DNA of 64,000 nt. Origin: Vicinamibacterales bacterium. GTDB taxonomy: Bacteria > Acidobacteriota > Vicinamibacteria > Vicinamibacterales > UBA2999. Location of the stretch: contig JBAZYO010000002.1 in NCBI GenBank assembly GCA_041659285.1, forward strand, positions 455,633 through 519,632, in the 5' to 3' direction. The position numbers and the translations under genes were made by a program. The notes under the pieces were generated by a model that saw nothing but the letters and a program-made list of their open reading frames with translations, had not been told where the DNA came from and made no database searches. This document shows positions 34,058 through 41,892 of the stretch, one piece after another (position 1 is the stretch's first letter; each line of letters begins with the position of its first letter).

Positions 34058-36007
34058 TTACTTGCGGACGACCGTGACCGTCACGGCCGACGGGTATTGC
34101 TTCGAGTGGTGCACCACGTTTCTCGCCACCACACCCTTGGCCTCGTCGTAGTTCCTGCCGCCGGTGTTCAGGTTGCGATCGAAACGCGGGAAGTTGCTGC
34201 TCGACACCTCGATGCGCAGGCGGTGCCCGGGCGCGAAATAGTTGCTGGTGGTGAGCGGCTGGAGCGTCACCTTGTAGACCTTGTCCTTCTCCATCCACAC
34301 CAGCGGCTTGTCGTAGCCCTCGCGGTAGCGCATCCGCTGGATGGATTCGTCGAGGTTGAACGCCCGGCCGTCGGGATAGACATCGAGCACCTTGACAGTG
34401 AAGTCGGTGTCCCTGGCGTCTGACGACACGTAGAGCGTCGGCGTGATCGGCCCGCTGACCTCGAGGCCGTCCTTGAACGGCTCCGAGGTGTAAACCAGGA
34501 TGTCGTACCGCGACTCCATCTTCCGTTGATCGAACGACCCCGCGGTGATGGCATTGCCGGTGCAGCAGACGTTGCCGCCGTAGGACGGCACCGGGTTCAT
34601 CGGGTCGTAGGTGAAGGCATCCGGCTTGTTCGCATCCGGCGGCGTCGAGGCCAGCAGCCCGTCGCCGTTCAGCGAGTTGGCGCCGCCGCCGCTCGACAGG
34701 TGGAACGTCATCGGCTGGGCGCCGGCCGGCGGCCACACCTCCGAGGTCTGCCACTTGTTGCTGCCCATCGTGAAGTAGGTGACCTTCGCCTGCTTCTCGA
34801 TGCGGCCATTGGCATCACCCTTCAGGAACTTGTCGAAGAAGCCGTAGACCAGTTCGTTGTAGTCGAGACGCGCGTCGCCCATGCTGCGCTCGCCGACCAC
34901 GGTGTTCTCGGTGGCGCGGGTAAAGGAGCAATGCGCCACCGGGGCGATCACCGCCCACTGCTGGTTGGCGACTTCGCCCTTCGCCGTGCGCCGCACCTGG
35001 TTGAACATCTCGAGGTTGGGGCCCACCGAGACGTCGTACCAGGACATGAACCAGAGGCCGGGCACGTTGAGGGCCATGTCGTCGTGCCACAGGCCGCCCT
35101 TGCGCCACGCGTCTGAGGCGGGTTCGCGCTGCTGCATCATGCCGCCGGTTTCCACCGGCATGCGGTCGGCGAAGATCCCGCGCGGGCCGCCGACGTTCTT
35201 TATGATGTCCTGCGTCGGCAGGTGCCACAGCGCCTTGTCCCAGTCCACCGGCGGCATCCGCGGCGCCAGGTCGAACAGCCGCGACGCCGCGATCAGCTCT
35301 TCCCGCGGCGTGTCTTTCGGGAACATCGGCCGCACCTGGTTCTGCTCGCCGTAGATCCAGGTGATGAAGAGCATCTGCATGGCGCCGCCGCGGTACCAGT
35401 TGCCCTGCTCCCAATACGGACCGACCTTGCCGACGCCGGCGCCGAAGCCCTGCACGTTCATGGCGGCAAAGCCGGGATGCCCGAGCGACGCCACCGCCGG
35501 CTGCCACTCCGCGGTGGATGAACACCCGGTGGTGCCGAGCTTGCCGTTGGACCACGGCTGCTTGGTGAGGTAGTCAATCGTCTCGTAACCGTCGGTGATG
35601 GGCGCGCCGAGGATGTCGTAGTTGCCCTCGGAGAAGAAATGACCGCGCTCGTTCTGCCCAACGTACGCGTAGCCGCGCTTGACCGCTGCCAGAATCGTGC
35701 TCATGTCGGCCGGCACGCCGTTGCGGACATCCCAGAAGTTGAAGTTGTAAGGGGTCTTGACGAAAACGATTGGCACCTTGCCCGCGGCATTCTTCGGCCG
35801 GTAGATGTCGGTGGCGAGCCGCACGCCGTCCCTCATCGGGATCATCACGCGCCGTTCGACGACGGTGATGCTCTGGAGTTCGGCTTCGAGATCCTTCCGT
35901 CGTTGCTGTTCGGCGGGTGTGAGGGTGCCCTGCTGCGCTGGCAGGGCGATGCTGAGAAGAACGAGCGTGGCGACGAGCGCCCCTGTGAATCGATGGAACG
36001 AAGTCAT
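34058..36007 (-). CDS. CocE/NonD-family alpha/beta hydrolase, secreted
   Basis: 649 residues. Signal peptide to about 25. The N-terminal half is the X-Pro dipeptidyl-peptidase S15/CocE hydrolase (MIPMRDGVRLATDIYRP, VFVKTPYNF, nucleophile region GTTGCSSTAEW, VGQNERGHFFSEG); the C-terminal third is a jelly-roll (GPITPTLYVSSDARDTDF, GHRLRIEVSSSNFPRFDRN). These enzymes hydrolyse esters or peptide-like amides in the periplasm. The ATG at 36007 is chosen for the signal peptide; GAGGA lies upstream. Confidence 0.88.
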   Translation of the reverse strand: MTSFHRFTGALVATLVLLSIALPAQQGTLTPAEQQRRKDLEAELQSITVVERRVMIPMRDGVRLATDIYRPKNAAGKVPIVFVKTPYNFNFWDVRNGVPADMSTILAAVKRGYAYVGQNERGHFFSEGNYDILGAPITDGYETIDYLTKQPWSNGKLGTTGCSSTAEWQPAVASLGHPGFAAMNVQGFGAGVGKVGPYWEQGNWYRGGAMQMLFITWIYGEQNQVRPMFPKDTPREELIAASRLFDLAPRMPPVDWDKALWHLPTQDIIKNVGGPRGIFADRMPVETGGMMQQREPASDAWRKGGLWHDDMALNVPGLWFMSWYDVSVGPNLEMFNQVRRTAKGEVANQQWAVIAPVAHCSFTRATENTVVGERSMGDARLDYNELVYGFFDKFLKGDANGRIEKQAKVTYFTMGSNKWQTSEVWPPAGAQPMTFHLSSGGGANSLNGDGLLASTPPDANKPDAFTYDPMNPVPSYGGNVCCTGNAITAGSFDQRKMESRYDILVYTSEPFKDGLEVSGPITPTLYVSSDARDTDFTVKVLDVYPDGRAFNLDESIQRMRYREGYDKPLVWMEKDKVYKVTLQPLTTSNYFAPGHRLRIEVSSSNFPRFDRNLNTGGRNYDEAKGVVARNVVHHSKQYPSAVTVTVVRK

Positions 36008-36051
36008 GCTGGCCGTCCTCTGATGATGTGACTGCCGGCAAGTATAGGCCA

Positions 36052-37458
36052 TCACCCATGGTCAGTGGCGTGAGGCCGTGCCATGCGTTCGGGGCGGACC
36101 CATTCGTCAAACTGCCGAGTCGTGACGTGTCCTGACGCGATGGCGGCGTCGCGCAAGGCGAGGCCCTGGCGGTGGGCCGCGAGCGCGATCGCCGCCGCGC
36201 GCTCGTAGCCGATATGCGGGGTGAGCGCGGTGACCAGCATGAGTGACTGTTCCAGGTGCTCGCGGATGCGCGCCTCGTCGGCTTCGAGCCCGCGGGCGCA
36301 GAACGTCTCGAACGAGGTCGCGGCATCGGCCAGCAGCGCGATCGACTCGAGCACGTTGTGCAGGATCACCGGCTTGAACACGTTCAGCTGAAACTGGCCC
36401 TGCGAGTTGGCGAAGGCGACGGCGGCGTCGTTGCCGTGCACGTGCACGGCCACCATGGTCAGGGCCTCGCACTGGGTCGGGTTGATCTTGCCCGGCATGA
36501 TCGACGAGCCCGGCTCGTTTTCAGGCAGCCGCAACTCGCCGATGCCGGCGCGCGGGCCCGAGGCGTAGAGGCGGACGTCGTTCGCCATCTTCATCAGCGC
36601 CCCGGCCAGGCCGCGCAGCGCGCCGCTGGTGGCGGCCATGGCGTCGTGGCTCGAGAGCGCCGCGACGTGGTTGCGGGTCTCGTGAAACGGCAGGCCGGTG
36701 TCTTCGGCGAGGCACCGCGACGCGGTGGCGCCGAACTTCGGATGCGCGTTCAATCCGGTGCCGACGGCCGTGGCTCCCAGGGCGAGCGCATGCAGGCCGG
36801 GCAGTGTGGCGGTGACGCCGGCCAGCGTGTCGTCGATCTGCGCGACCCAGCCGCCGACGACATCCCCGAGTGAAATCGGCACCGCGTCCTGCAGGTGGGT
36901 GCGGCCGACGATGACGATGCGCTCGAAGTCGCGCGCCTTCTTCGCCAGCGTGTCGCGCAGCGCGGTGACGGCCGGCACGAGGCGGTGCACGACCTGCTCG
37001 GTGGTGGCGAGATGCATGACGACGGGAAAGCCGTCGTTCGACGATTGTCCGCGATTGACGTGATCGTTCGGGTGCACCGGCGCGTGCGAACCGAGAGGCG
37101 CGCCGGCGAGTTGATTGGCGCGGTTGGCAATCACCTCGTTGGCGTTCATGTTGGTCTGGGTGCCCGAACCGGTCTGGAACACCACCAGTGGGAACTCGGC
37201 GTCCAGCGCGCCGGCGATCACTTCGTCCGCGGCGCGCGCGATCAACGCACCTCGCTCCGCTGACAACTCGCCCAGTTCGACATTGGCGCGCGCGGCGGCC
37301 CTTTTGAGCAACCCGAGGGCGCGAATCACCGGACGGGTCCACGTCAACCGCTCCACGCCGATGGCGAAGTGATGGCGCGACCGCTCCGTCTGCGCGCCCC
37401 ATAACCGCTCAGCTGGCACCTCGACCGGTCCGAGAGCATCGTGTTCGGTGCGAGTCAT
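36052..37458 (-). CDS. fumC: Class II fumarate hydratase
   Basis: 468 residues. Catalyses reversible hydration of fumarate to malate in the TCA cycle, as a homotetramer without an iron-sulfur cluster. The family signature GSSIMPGKINP holds the catalytic Ser; LWGAQTERS, TGSGTQTNMNANEV and the THLQDAVPISLGD region are also present. The ATG at 37458 aligns with FumC starts; an ATG at 37467 is also possible. CACAAT sits 7 nt before 37458. It is divergent to efpL. Confidence 0.93.
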   Translation of the reverse strand: MTRTEHDALGPVEVPAERLWGAQTERSRHHFAIGVERLTWTRPVIRALGLLKRAAARANVELGELSAERGALIARAADEVIAGALDAEFPLVVFQTGSGTQTNMNANEVIANRANQLAGAPLGSHAPVHPNDHVNRGQSSNDGFPVVMHLATTEQVVHRLVPAVTALRDTLAKKARDFERIVIVGRTHLQDAVPISLGDVVGGWVAQIDDTLAGVTATLPGLHALALGATAVGTGLNAHPKFGATASRCLAEDTGLPFHETRNHVAALSSHDAMAATSGALRGLAGALMKMANDVRLYASGPRAGIGELRLPENEPGSSIMPGKINPTQCEALTMVAVHVHGNDAAVAFANSQGQFQLNVFKPVILHNVLESIALLADAATSFETFCARGLEADEARIREHLEQSLMLVTALTPHIGYERAAAIALAAHRQGLALRDAAIASGHVTTRQFDEWVRPERMARPHATDHG

Positions 37459-37579
37459 AGCAACCATTGTGAACTATTCGGCAGGTGACCTCACCCTTCG
37501 AGGGCGGCGCGCACCGCGGCGAGCGCGGCCCCGCCGAAGCGGACTTGACGGCGTTTGGCCGCGAAGGCGGACACCTTGA

Positions 37580-37585
37580 TAGAAT
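37580..37585 (+). promoter_or_regulatory. -10 box TAGAAT for efpL (leaderless)
   Basis: TAGAAT followed by exactly 6 nt (GGAGGG) and the ATG at 37592. The purine-rich spacer is too close to the ATG to act as a normal ribosome site. Confidence 0.5.
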
Positions 37586-37591
37586 GGAGGG

Positions 37592-38167
37592 ATGCCCGCA
37601 CTGATGGAAGCCATCGAGATCAAGCGCAAGGCGTACTTCGAGTACGAGAACGCCCCGTATCACTGCCTGGACGTGGAGGTGTCAAAGCCCACGGCCCGCG
37701 GCGGCCAGACGCTGGTGCGGCTGAAGATGCGCAACCTGCTTACCCGCGCCGTCTTCGACAAGACCTTCAAGGCCGGGGAGAAGTTCGCCGAGCCCGACCT
37801 GGTGATGTCGTCGGCGACCTTCAGCTACGCCGATGCCGACGGCTTCCACTTCATGGACCAGGGAACGTTCGAGACGCACACCCTCAGCGCCGACATCCTC
37901 GGCGAGGACCGCGGGCTGCTGGTGGACAACGTCGAAGTGCAGATTCACCGCTACAACGGCCAGCCGATCGGCATCGTCTTTCCGCCGCACGTCGAGCTGA
38001 AGGTGGCGTCCACCGAGATGGGCGTGCGCGGCAACACCGCGAGCGGCAGCGTGACCAAGCCGGCGGTGCTCGAGACCGGCCTCGAGATCCAGGTCCCACT
38101 GTTCATCAAGGAAGGCGAGCTCGTGAAGGTCCACACCGAAACACGGGCATTCGCCGGCCGAGCGTAG
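37592..38167 (+). CDS. efpL: Elongation factor P-like protein EfpL (YeiP-type)
   Basis: 191 residues with EF-P architecture (KOW-like N domain, two OB folds). The tip loop reads SKPTARGGQ (residues 31-39), the extended PTARG loop that marks the YeiP/EfpL subgroup rather than the shorter KPGKG-type loop of canonical EF-P. Arg36 occupies the functional tip. The end is ETGLEIQVPLFIKEGELVKVHTETRAFAGRA-type, typical of the family. EfpL helps ribosomes past polyproline and related stalls. No canonical efp, epmA or epmB is visible nearby. Confidence 0.85.
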   Translation: MPALMEAIEIKRKAYFEYENAPYHCLDVEVSKPTARGGQTLVRLKMRNLLTRAVFDKTFKAGEKFAEPDLVMSSATFSYADADGFHFMDQGTFETHTLSADILGEDRGLLVDNVEVQIHRYNGQPIGIVFPPHVELKVASTEMGVRGNTASGSVTKPAVLETGLEIQVPLFIKEGELVKVHTETRAFAGRA

Positions 38168-38176
38168 TCCTTCGCT

Positions 38177-38206
38177 GATTTGGTGATTTGGTGATTTGGT
38201 GATTTG
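38177..38206. repeat. 8-bp tandem repeat (GATTTGGT)
   Basis: Three full GATTTGGT units and a partial fourth, immediately after efpL. Too short and without spacers to be CRISPR. Confidence 0.85.
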
Positions 38207-38214
38207 CCCTCTGC

Positions 38215-38823
38215 TCAGAGCCGGAGCAGCAGCCCGATCGACGCGCGGGTGTAGCTGATGCGGCGGCCCACGTGGGCCAGCGAGCCGTCATCGCCCGTGA
38301 AGCTGTGGACGTGGCGCACGTCGAAGCGGACCCCGACGATGTTGGTCAGCAGGCCCTGCGCGCCGATGCCGATCTTGTAGGCCGGCACCGTTCGGCGAAC
38401 GACCAGGACCTCCAGCAGGTCGTTGGACTGCGCGTTGATCAACCCCACCCCACCGACGATGTAAGGGCGCAAGCCGCCGCGGGTGACCGCGGCGGGCAGC
38501 GCCGCGATCACGCCCCCGGTGAGATCCAACACGTAGCTGCCCGGCTTGACCAGCGGCAAGCTCGAGTCGCGTTCGAAATAGCCCGGCACGTAGCCGAAGT
38601 CGGCCTCGTAGCCGAGCACGCCGTCGCCCAGCACGATGATCGAGCCGCCCATGGTGAAGGCCTTCTTCGCCGCGGCCAATTCGAGATCGACGATCGACGT
38701 GCCGCCGCCGAACTTCATGCCCATGAAGGGCGTGGCGAAGATCTCCTGGGCGCGCGCGGGCGCGGCCAGGGCAAAGAGCAGAATCCCGAGGACTGTCGCG
38801 TAGCGGAGGGCAGACGGCGGCAT
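38215..38823 (-). CDS. Small outer-membrane beta-barrel protein
   Basis: 202 residues. Signal peptide ends APARAQ. Alternating hydrophobic strands and a terminal LRL suggest an eight-stranded OmpA/OmpW-like barrel (GVLGYEADFGYVPGYFE; LRPYIVGGVGLINAQ; GVRFDVRHVHSF). The start ATG at 38823 is 17 nt after the beta-lactamase-like stop, so they are co-transcribed. No enzymatic motif. Confidence 0.7.
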   Translation of the reverse strand: MPPSALRYATVLGILLFALAAPARAQEIFATPFMGMKFGGGTSIVDLELAAAKKAFTMGGSIIVLGDGVLGYEADFGYVPGYFERDSSLPLVKPGSYVLDLTGGVIAALPAAVTRGGLRPYIVGGVGLINAQSNDLLEVLVVRRTVPAYKIGIGAQGLLTNIVGVRFDVRHVHSFTGDDGSLAHVGRRISYTRASIGLLLRL

Positions 38824-38840
38824 GCGGCGGCAGTCGCAGT

Positions 38841-39899
38841 CTAGATGAAGAGGCGCAGGAAGATCTTCACAAACGGCGAGTTGGCCACGTTGCCCTGCTC
38901 GAGGTTGTAGCCGGCGGCGAGGCCGCCGCTGTTGGCGAGCAGGATCAGGGTGAGGCGCTTGGACGGCATCTTGAGGATCAGGGCCGACGCCGCATCCGGA
39001 ATGTGACCGAAGCTCCAGACCAGCCGCTCTCTGGACGAGGTCTGCACGAACCAGCCGAGGCCGGTGGGCATGGTCAGACCGTTGAAGGTGGCGCCGGTCC
39101 ACATCTGGTTCAGCGTGCTGGAGCTGAGGGGCACCCCGTTGTCGAGGGCCGCCTCGAAGCTGGCCAGGTCCCGGGCCGTGGAGACCATGCCGCCGGCGGC
39201 ATCCAGTCCGTACGACGGGTATTCGGACTTCACGGCGTGACCGGACCGATCGATGCGATACGGGACCGCCACCCTCGCGAGCTGGCTGTTGTAGCGCGCG
39301 AGGCGGGCCGCGTCGAACAGGTTGCGGGCCGCCTGCCCTTCGGGCCGGCCCAGGTCGAGGCCTGGAACGGACGACGTCATGGCCAGACGCTCGAGGATTT
39401 CCTCGGCGGCGGCGACGCGGAACGGCTGCCTGGTGCACGCCTCGACCACCGGCGTGAGTGCGGTGAACCTGGCGGCGTCGTAGTTGAAGCGACCTTCGGA
39501 GGCATGGGCCAGCACGTGCCTCACCGAGGCATCGTCCGGGAAGGTGGGCACCCACCGGCGGATGCCGGTATCCACCTCGTCCACCCCCAACTGGCGCCGA
39601 TCGGTGCAGATGCCAATGAGCACGCCGGTCATGGCCTGCGTCACGCCGCCAATGGGATAGGGCGTGTCCGGCCTGGCGGCAATCTTGTTTTCCACGTCCG
39701 CGTAGCCGTAACCCCGTTCCCATTCGACACGGCTGTTTCGCACGATCAGGGCCGACAGGCCGGGCATGCCGATCTGCTGGGCGAGCGGCTCGAGGTAGCG
39801 CTCGAAGATCTGGTAGGGCAACTCCTGGGCAGACCCCGCCGGAGCCAACAAAATGCTGGCGCCAATGGCCGCGATGACCGAAAATAGGCGGAGTTTCAT
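38841..39899 (-). CDS. Beta-lactamase-fold protein lacking its catalytic motifs (probable pseudoenzyme)
   Basis: 352 residues with a signal peptide (ends GSAQ). The overall order is that of class C/PBP-like serine hydrolases: GMPGLSALIVRNSRVEWERGYGYAD, then PIGGVTQAMTG, VRHVLAHAS and a GHxP segment near the C-terminus. The catalytic SxxK is replaced by GVTQ, the YxN position is altered, and the KTG/HxG-like triad reads GHIPD. It is therefore probably inactive and may act in binding. Downstream is the outer-membrane barrel gene. Not frameshifted. Confidence 0.8.
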   Translation of the reverse strand: MKLRLFSVIAAIGASILLAPAGSAQELPYQIFERYLEPLAQQIGMPGLSALIVRNSRVEWERGYGYADVENKIAARPDTPYPIGGVTQAMTGVLIGICTDRRQLGVDEVDTGIRRWVPTFPDDASVRHVLAHASEGRFNYDAARFTALTPVVEACTRQPFRVAAAEEILERLAMTSSVPGLDLGRPEGQAARNLFDAARLARYNSQLARVAVPYRIDRSGHAVKSEYPSYGLDAAGGMVSTARDLASFEAALDNGVPLSSSTLNQMWTGATFNGLTMPTGLGWFVQTSSRERLVWSFGHIPDAASALILKMPSKRLTLILLANSGGLAAGYNLEQGNVANSPFVKIFLRLFI

Positions 39900-39981
39900 T
39901 AAGTTTTCTAGTTGATCCGGATCATATCAGCCCCAATCGGTCGAATCCTGTGTTAAAGTTTGGCCGAATCTCGATTAGGTG

Positions 39982-40545
39982 ATGAACCGAACCCGTCCGT
40001 ACTTCGTCCGAAATCTGGTCCGCGCGGCCTGTCTGCTGAGCTTGCTGGCGGTGTCTGCGGCCCCGGTGTCGGCCCAGGAGACCCTTCGCGTGCGGCCGCT
40101 CGTGCGCGACGGACGGGTGCTGGTCACCTTCACTCTTGATGGCGGGCTCACCGACGAAATGAAGGCGGTGGTCCAGAGCGGCCTCCGCACCGTGTTCACC
40201 TACACGGTCGAACTCAAGCTCAAGGTGCCGGCGTGGGTGGATCGCACCGTGGCCTCGGCCGTGGTCTCGACCAGCGTGGACTTCGACAACCTCACCCGCC
40301 GCCACACGATTTCCCAGGCCCTCAACGGCCGCGTCGAAGGCTCGTTCGTGGTGGAAGACCCGGCGCAGGTCGCGCAGATGGTCACCAACTTCGACCGCCT
40401 GCCGCTGTTCGACACCAAGCTCCTCGAAGCCAACCGCGAATACTACGTGCTGGTCCGCGCCGACGCCCGTCCGCGCAGCACCGCGGGGCTCTGGCCCTGG
40501 TCCGGCACGGCCAGCGGCTCGGCCAAGTTCACGTTCCTCAAGTAG
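39982..40545 (+). CDS. Secreted DUF4390-like protein
   Basis: 187 residues with a signal peptide ending APVSAQ. The mature protein is beta-rich (LRVRPLVRDGRVLVTFTLDGGLTDEMKAVVQSGL; REYYVLVRADARPRS), which resembles DUF4390. The family is uncharacterised. The ATG at 39982 is preferred to a GTG immediately before it. It is 20 nt upstream of the SUI1 gene. Confidence 0.65.
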   Translation: MNRTRPYFVRNLVRAACLLSLLAVSAAPVSAQETLRVRPLVRDGRVLVTFTLDGGLTDEMKAVVQSGLRTVFTYTVELKLKVPAWVDRTVASAVVSTSVDFDNLTRRHTISQALNGRVEGSFVVEDPAQVAQMVTNFDRLPLFDTKLLEANREYYVLVRADARPRSTAGLWPWSGTASGSAKFTFLK

Positions 40546-40565
40546 CTAACCGCCCGACACACCAC

Positions 40566-40916
40566 GTGTCACGCCTGGTCTATTCAACTGACCTCGGCCG
40601 CACCTGCCCGAAGTGCGGCTGGCCGGCCGGCAATTGCCAGTGCAGCAAGAACAAGTCTGGCGCCGATCAGCCGGTGCCGCCGCGCGTGGTCGCCAAGATG
40701 CGGCTCGAGAAAGCCGGCCGTGGCGGTAAGTCGGTCACGGTGGTTTACGACCTGCCGAGAAACGCCGCGTTCCTAAAAGAGCTCTGTGGAGAGTTAAAGC
40801 GCGCCTGCGGGACCGGCGGCGCCGTGCGTGACGACACCGTGGAGATCCAGGGCGATCTGCGCGAGCGCGTGCGCGAGGTGCTGCAGAAGAAGGGCTACGC
40901 GATCAAGGGCGGCTAG
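40566..40916 (+). CDS. SUI1/eIF1-like translation factor (YciH-type) with N-terminal zinc site
   Basis: 116 residues. Residues about 14-27 contain CPKCGWPAGNCQC, a zinc-ribbon-like site. The rest is a SUI1 fold (MRLEKAGRGGKSVTVVYDLPRN, LKRACGTGGAVRDDTVEIQGDLRERV). Bacterial YciH binds the 30S subunit and helps discriminate start codons, at least in vitro in E. coli. A GTG start fits. Given the many leaderless, non-AUG starts here, this factor is notable. The stop codon overlaps the convergent gene's stop by CTAG. Confidence 0.85.
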   Translation: MSRLVYSTDLGRTCPKCGWPAGNCQCSKNKSGADQPVPPRVVAKMRLEKAGRGGKSVTVVYDLPRNAAFLKELCGELKRACGTGGAVRDDTVEIQGDLRERVREVLQKKGYAIKGG

Positions 40917-41242
40917 CGTTCCTTCACGGCGGCGATCGATTCCACTTGAATGATCTTGCCCGTCGCATCCAGCGTGCCGATTACGGCGACCTTCTGCGCG
41001 GCGAAGCGTTCCGCGAGTTTCTGGTCACTCAGCGTGTAGACGTTCTTTCCTTCTTCCAAGACGTAGGCGGAGCCGTGGTACACGGCGCACGCCCTGGCGC
41101 ATTCCGCGTCGGTCTCACCCATCCGCATCCGGGCGTGGCCGCCCTGCGTGCATTCGGTGTCGGTGATGATGCCGGTGAATGTCGCCGGCGGGACGGCCAG
41201 TAACGTCCCGCCGACGACAAGACTCAGGAGAAGCGTCCGCAT
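40913..41242 (-). CDS. Small secreted cysteine-containing protein
   Basis: 109 residues, signal peptide to about 18. The mature part has GIITDTECTQGGHARMR and AECARACAVYHGSAYVLEEG, with five cysteines, and a C-terminal OB-like stretch (VAVIGTLDATGKIIQVESI). It resembles uncharacterised DUF5818-type proteins. Stop codons of this and the convergent SUI1 gene overlap. Confidence 0.6.
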   Translation of the reverse strand: MRTLLLSLVVGGTLLAVPPATFTGIITDTECTQGGHARMRMGETDAECARACAVYHGSAYVLEEGKNVYTLSDQKLAERFAAQKVAVIGTLDATGKIIQVESIAAVKER

Positions 41243-41255
41243 GAATCGGTGCGGA

Positions 41256-41813
41256 TTACTCTCCGGGGGTCATGAGGTGGGCGGTCGAGGTGCCCGCGTT
41301 CATGATCCACACGCCGCCCATCTTGTTGTTGTCGGGGATGCTGGTGGAGGCCGTCGTCGCGCCCGGCAGCGCAATGGTCATGTGGTGGCGCTGGTGTTCC
41401 ATGTCGGGGCCCATCACGTGGTACCACACCGAGGCGTACTCCGGCTTGACGCGAGTGCCATTGGCTTCCGCCGCGTCGAGCGCGGCCTGGCGCTTGGCGC
41501 GGTCGGGCTCGGCCTCGAACTTCAGGTTCTGCGCCACGCGATCCAGGTTGGCGATGCTGGTGCACTCGATCATCACCGGCTGCTGGCCGGGCATGATCGA
41601 CTTGTCGAAACAGACCAGGCGGTTGGTGCCCTTGCGGAGCGTCTCGTAGGTGTAGTCGGCCTTCCACTTGATGACCGTGGCGCCGTCCTTCAACGGGGCC
41701 GGGGCGGCGAGCAGGGCCTTCTCGATTTCAGGGGACGTTTGCGTGGCGGCGTGGGCGTAGACGCTGGCCACCACGGCCAGCACACCAAGGGTAATCGGAA
41801 CAAAACGTTTCAT
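41256..41813 (-). CDS. Secreted protein of unknown function
   Basis: 185 residues. Signal peptide ends AHAAT. The body has CFDKSIMPGQQPVMIECTS and HVMGPDMEHQRHHMTIALPG, with several histidines that could bind metal, but no family was recognised. GAGGT lies 7 nt before the ATG at 41813. It is 13 nt upstream of the small Cys protein and likely in the same transcript. Confidence 0.6.
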   Translation of the reverse strand: MKRFVPITLGVLAVVASVYAHAATQTSPEIEKALLAAPAPLKDGATVIKWKADYTYETLRKGTNRLVCFDKSIMPGQQPVMIECTSIANLDRVAQNLKFEAEPDRAKRQAALDAAEANGTRVKPEYASVWYHVMGPDMEHQRHHMTIALPGATTASTSIPDNNKMGGVWIMNAGTSTAHLMTPGE

Positions 41814-41892
41814 AGGTAACCTCAGGTCGTTGGATGCAGTTCGCGGACGGTCGTTTCGGCGCCTCGAAAGTATAGCCGCGAACGACTGGGGG

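Noticed and set aside
38177..38206. Possible CRISPR array
   Set aside because: Units are 8 bp and contiguous with no spacers; simple tandem repeat.
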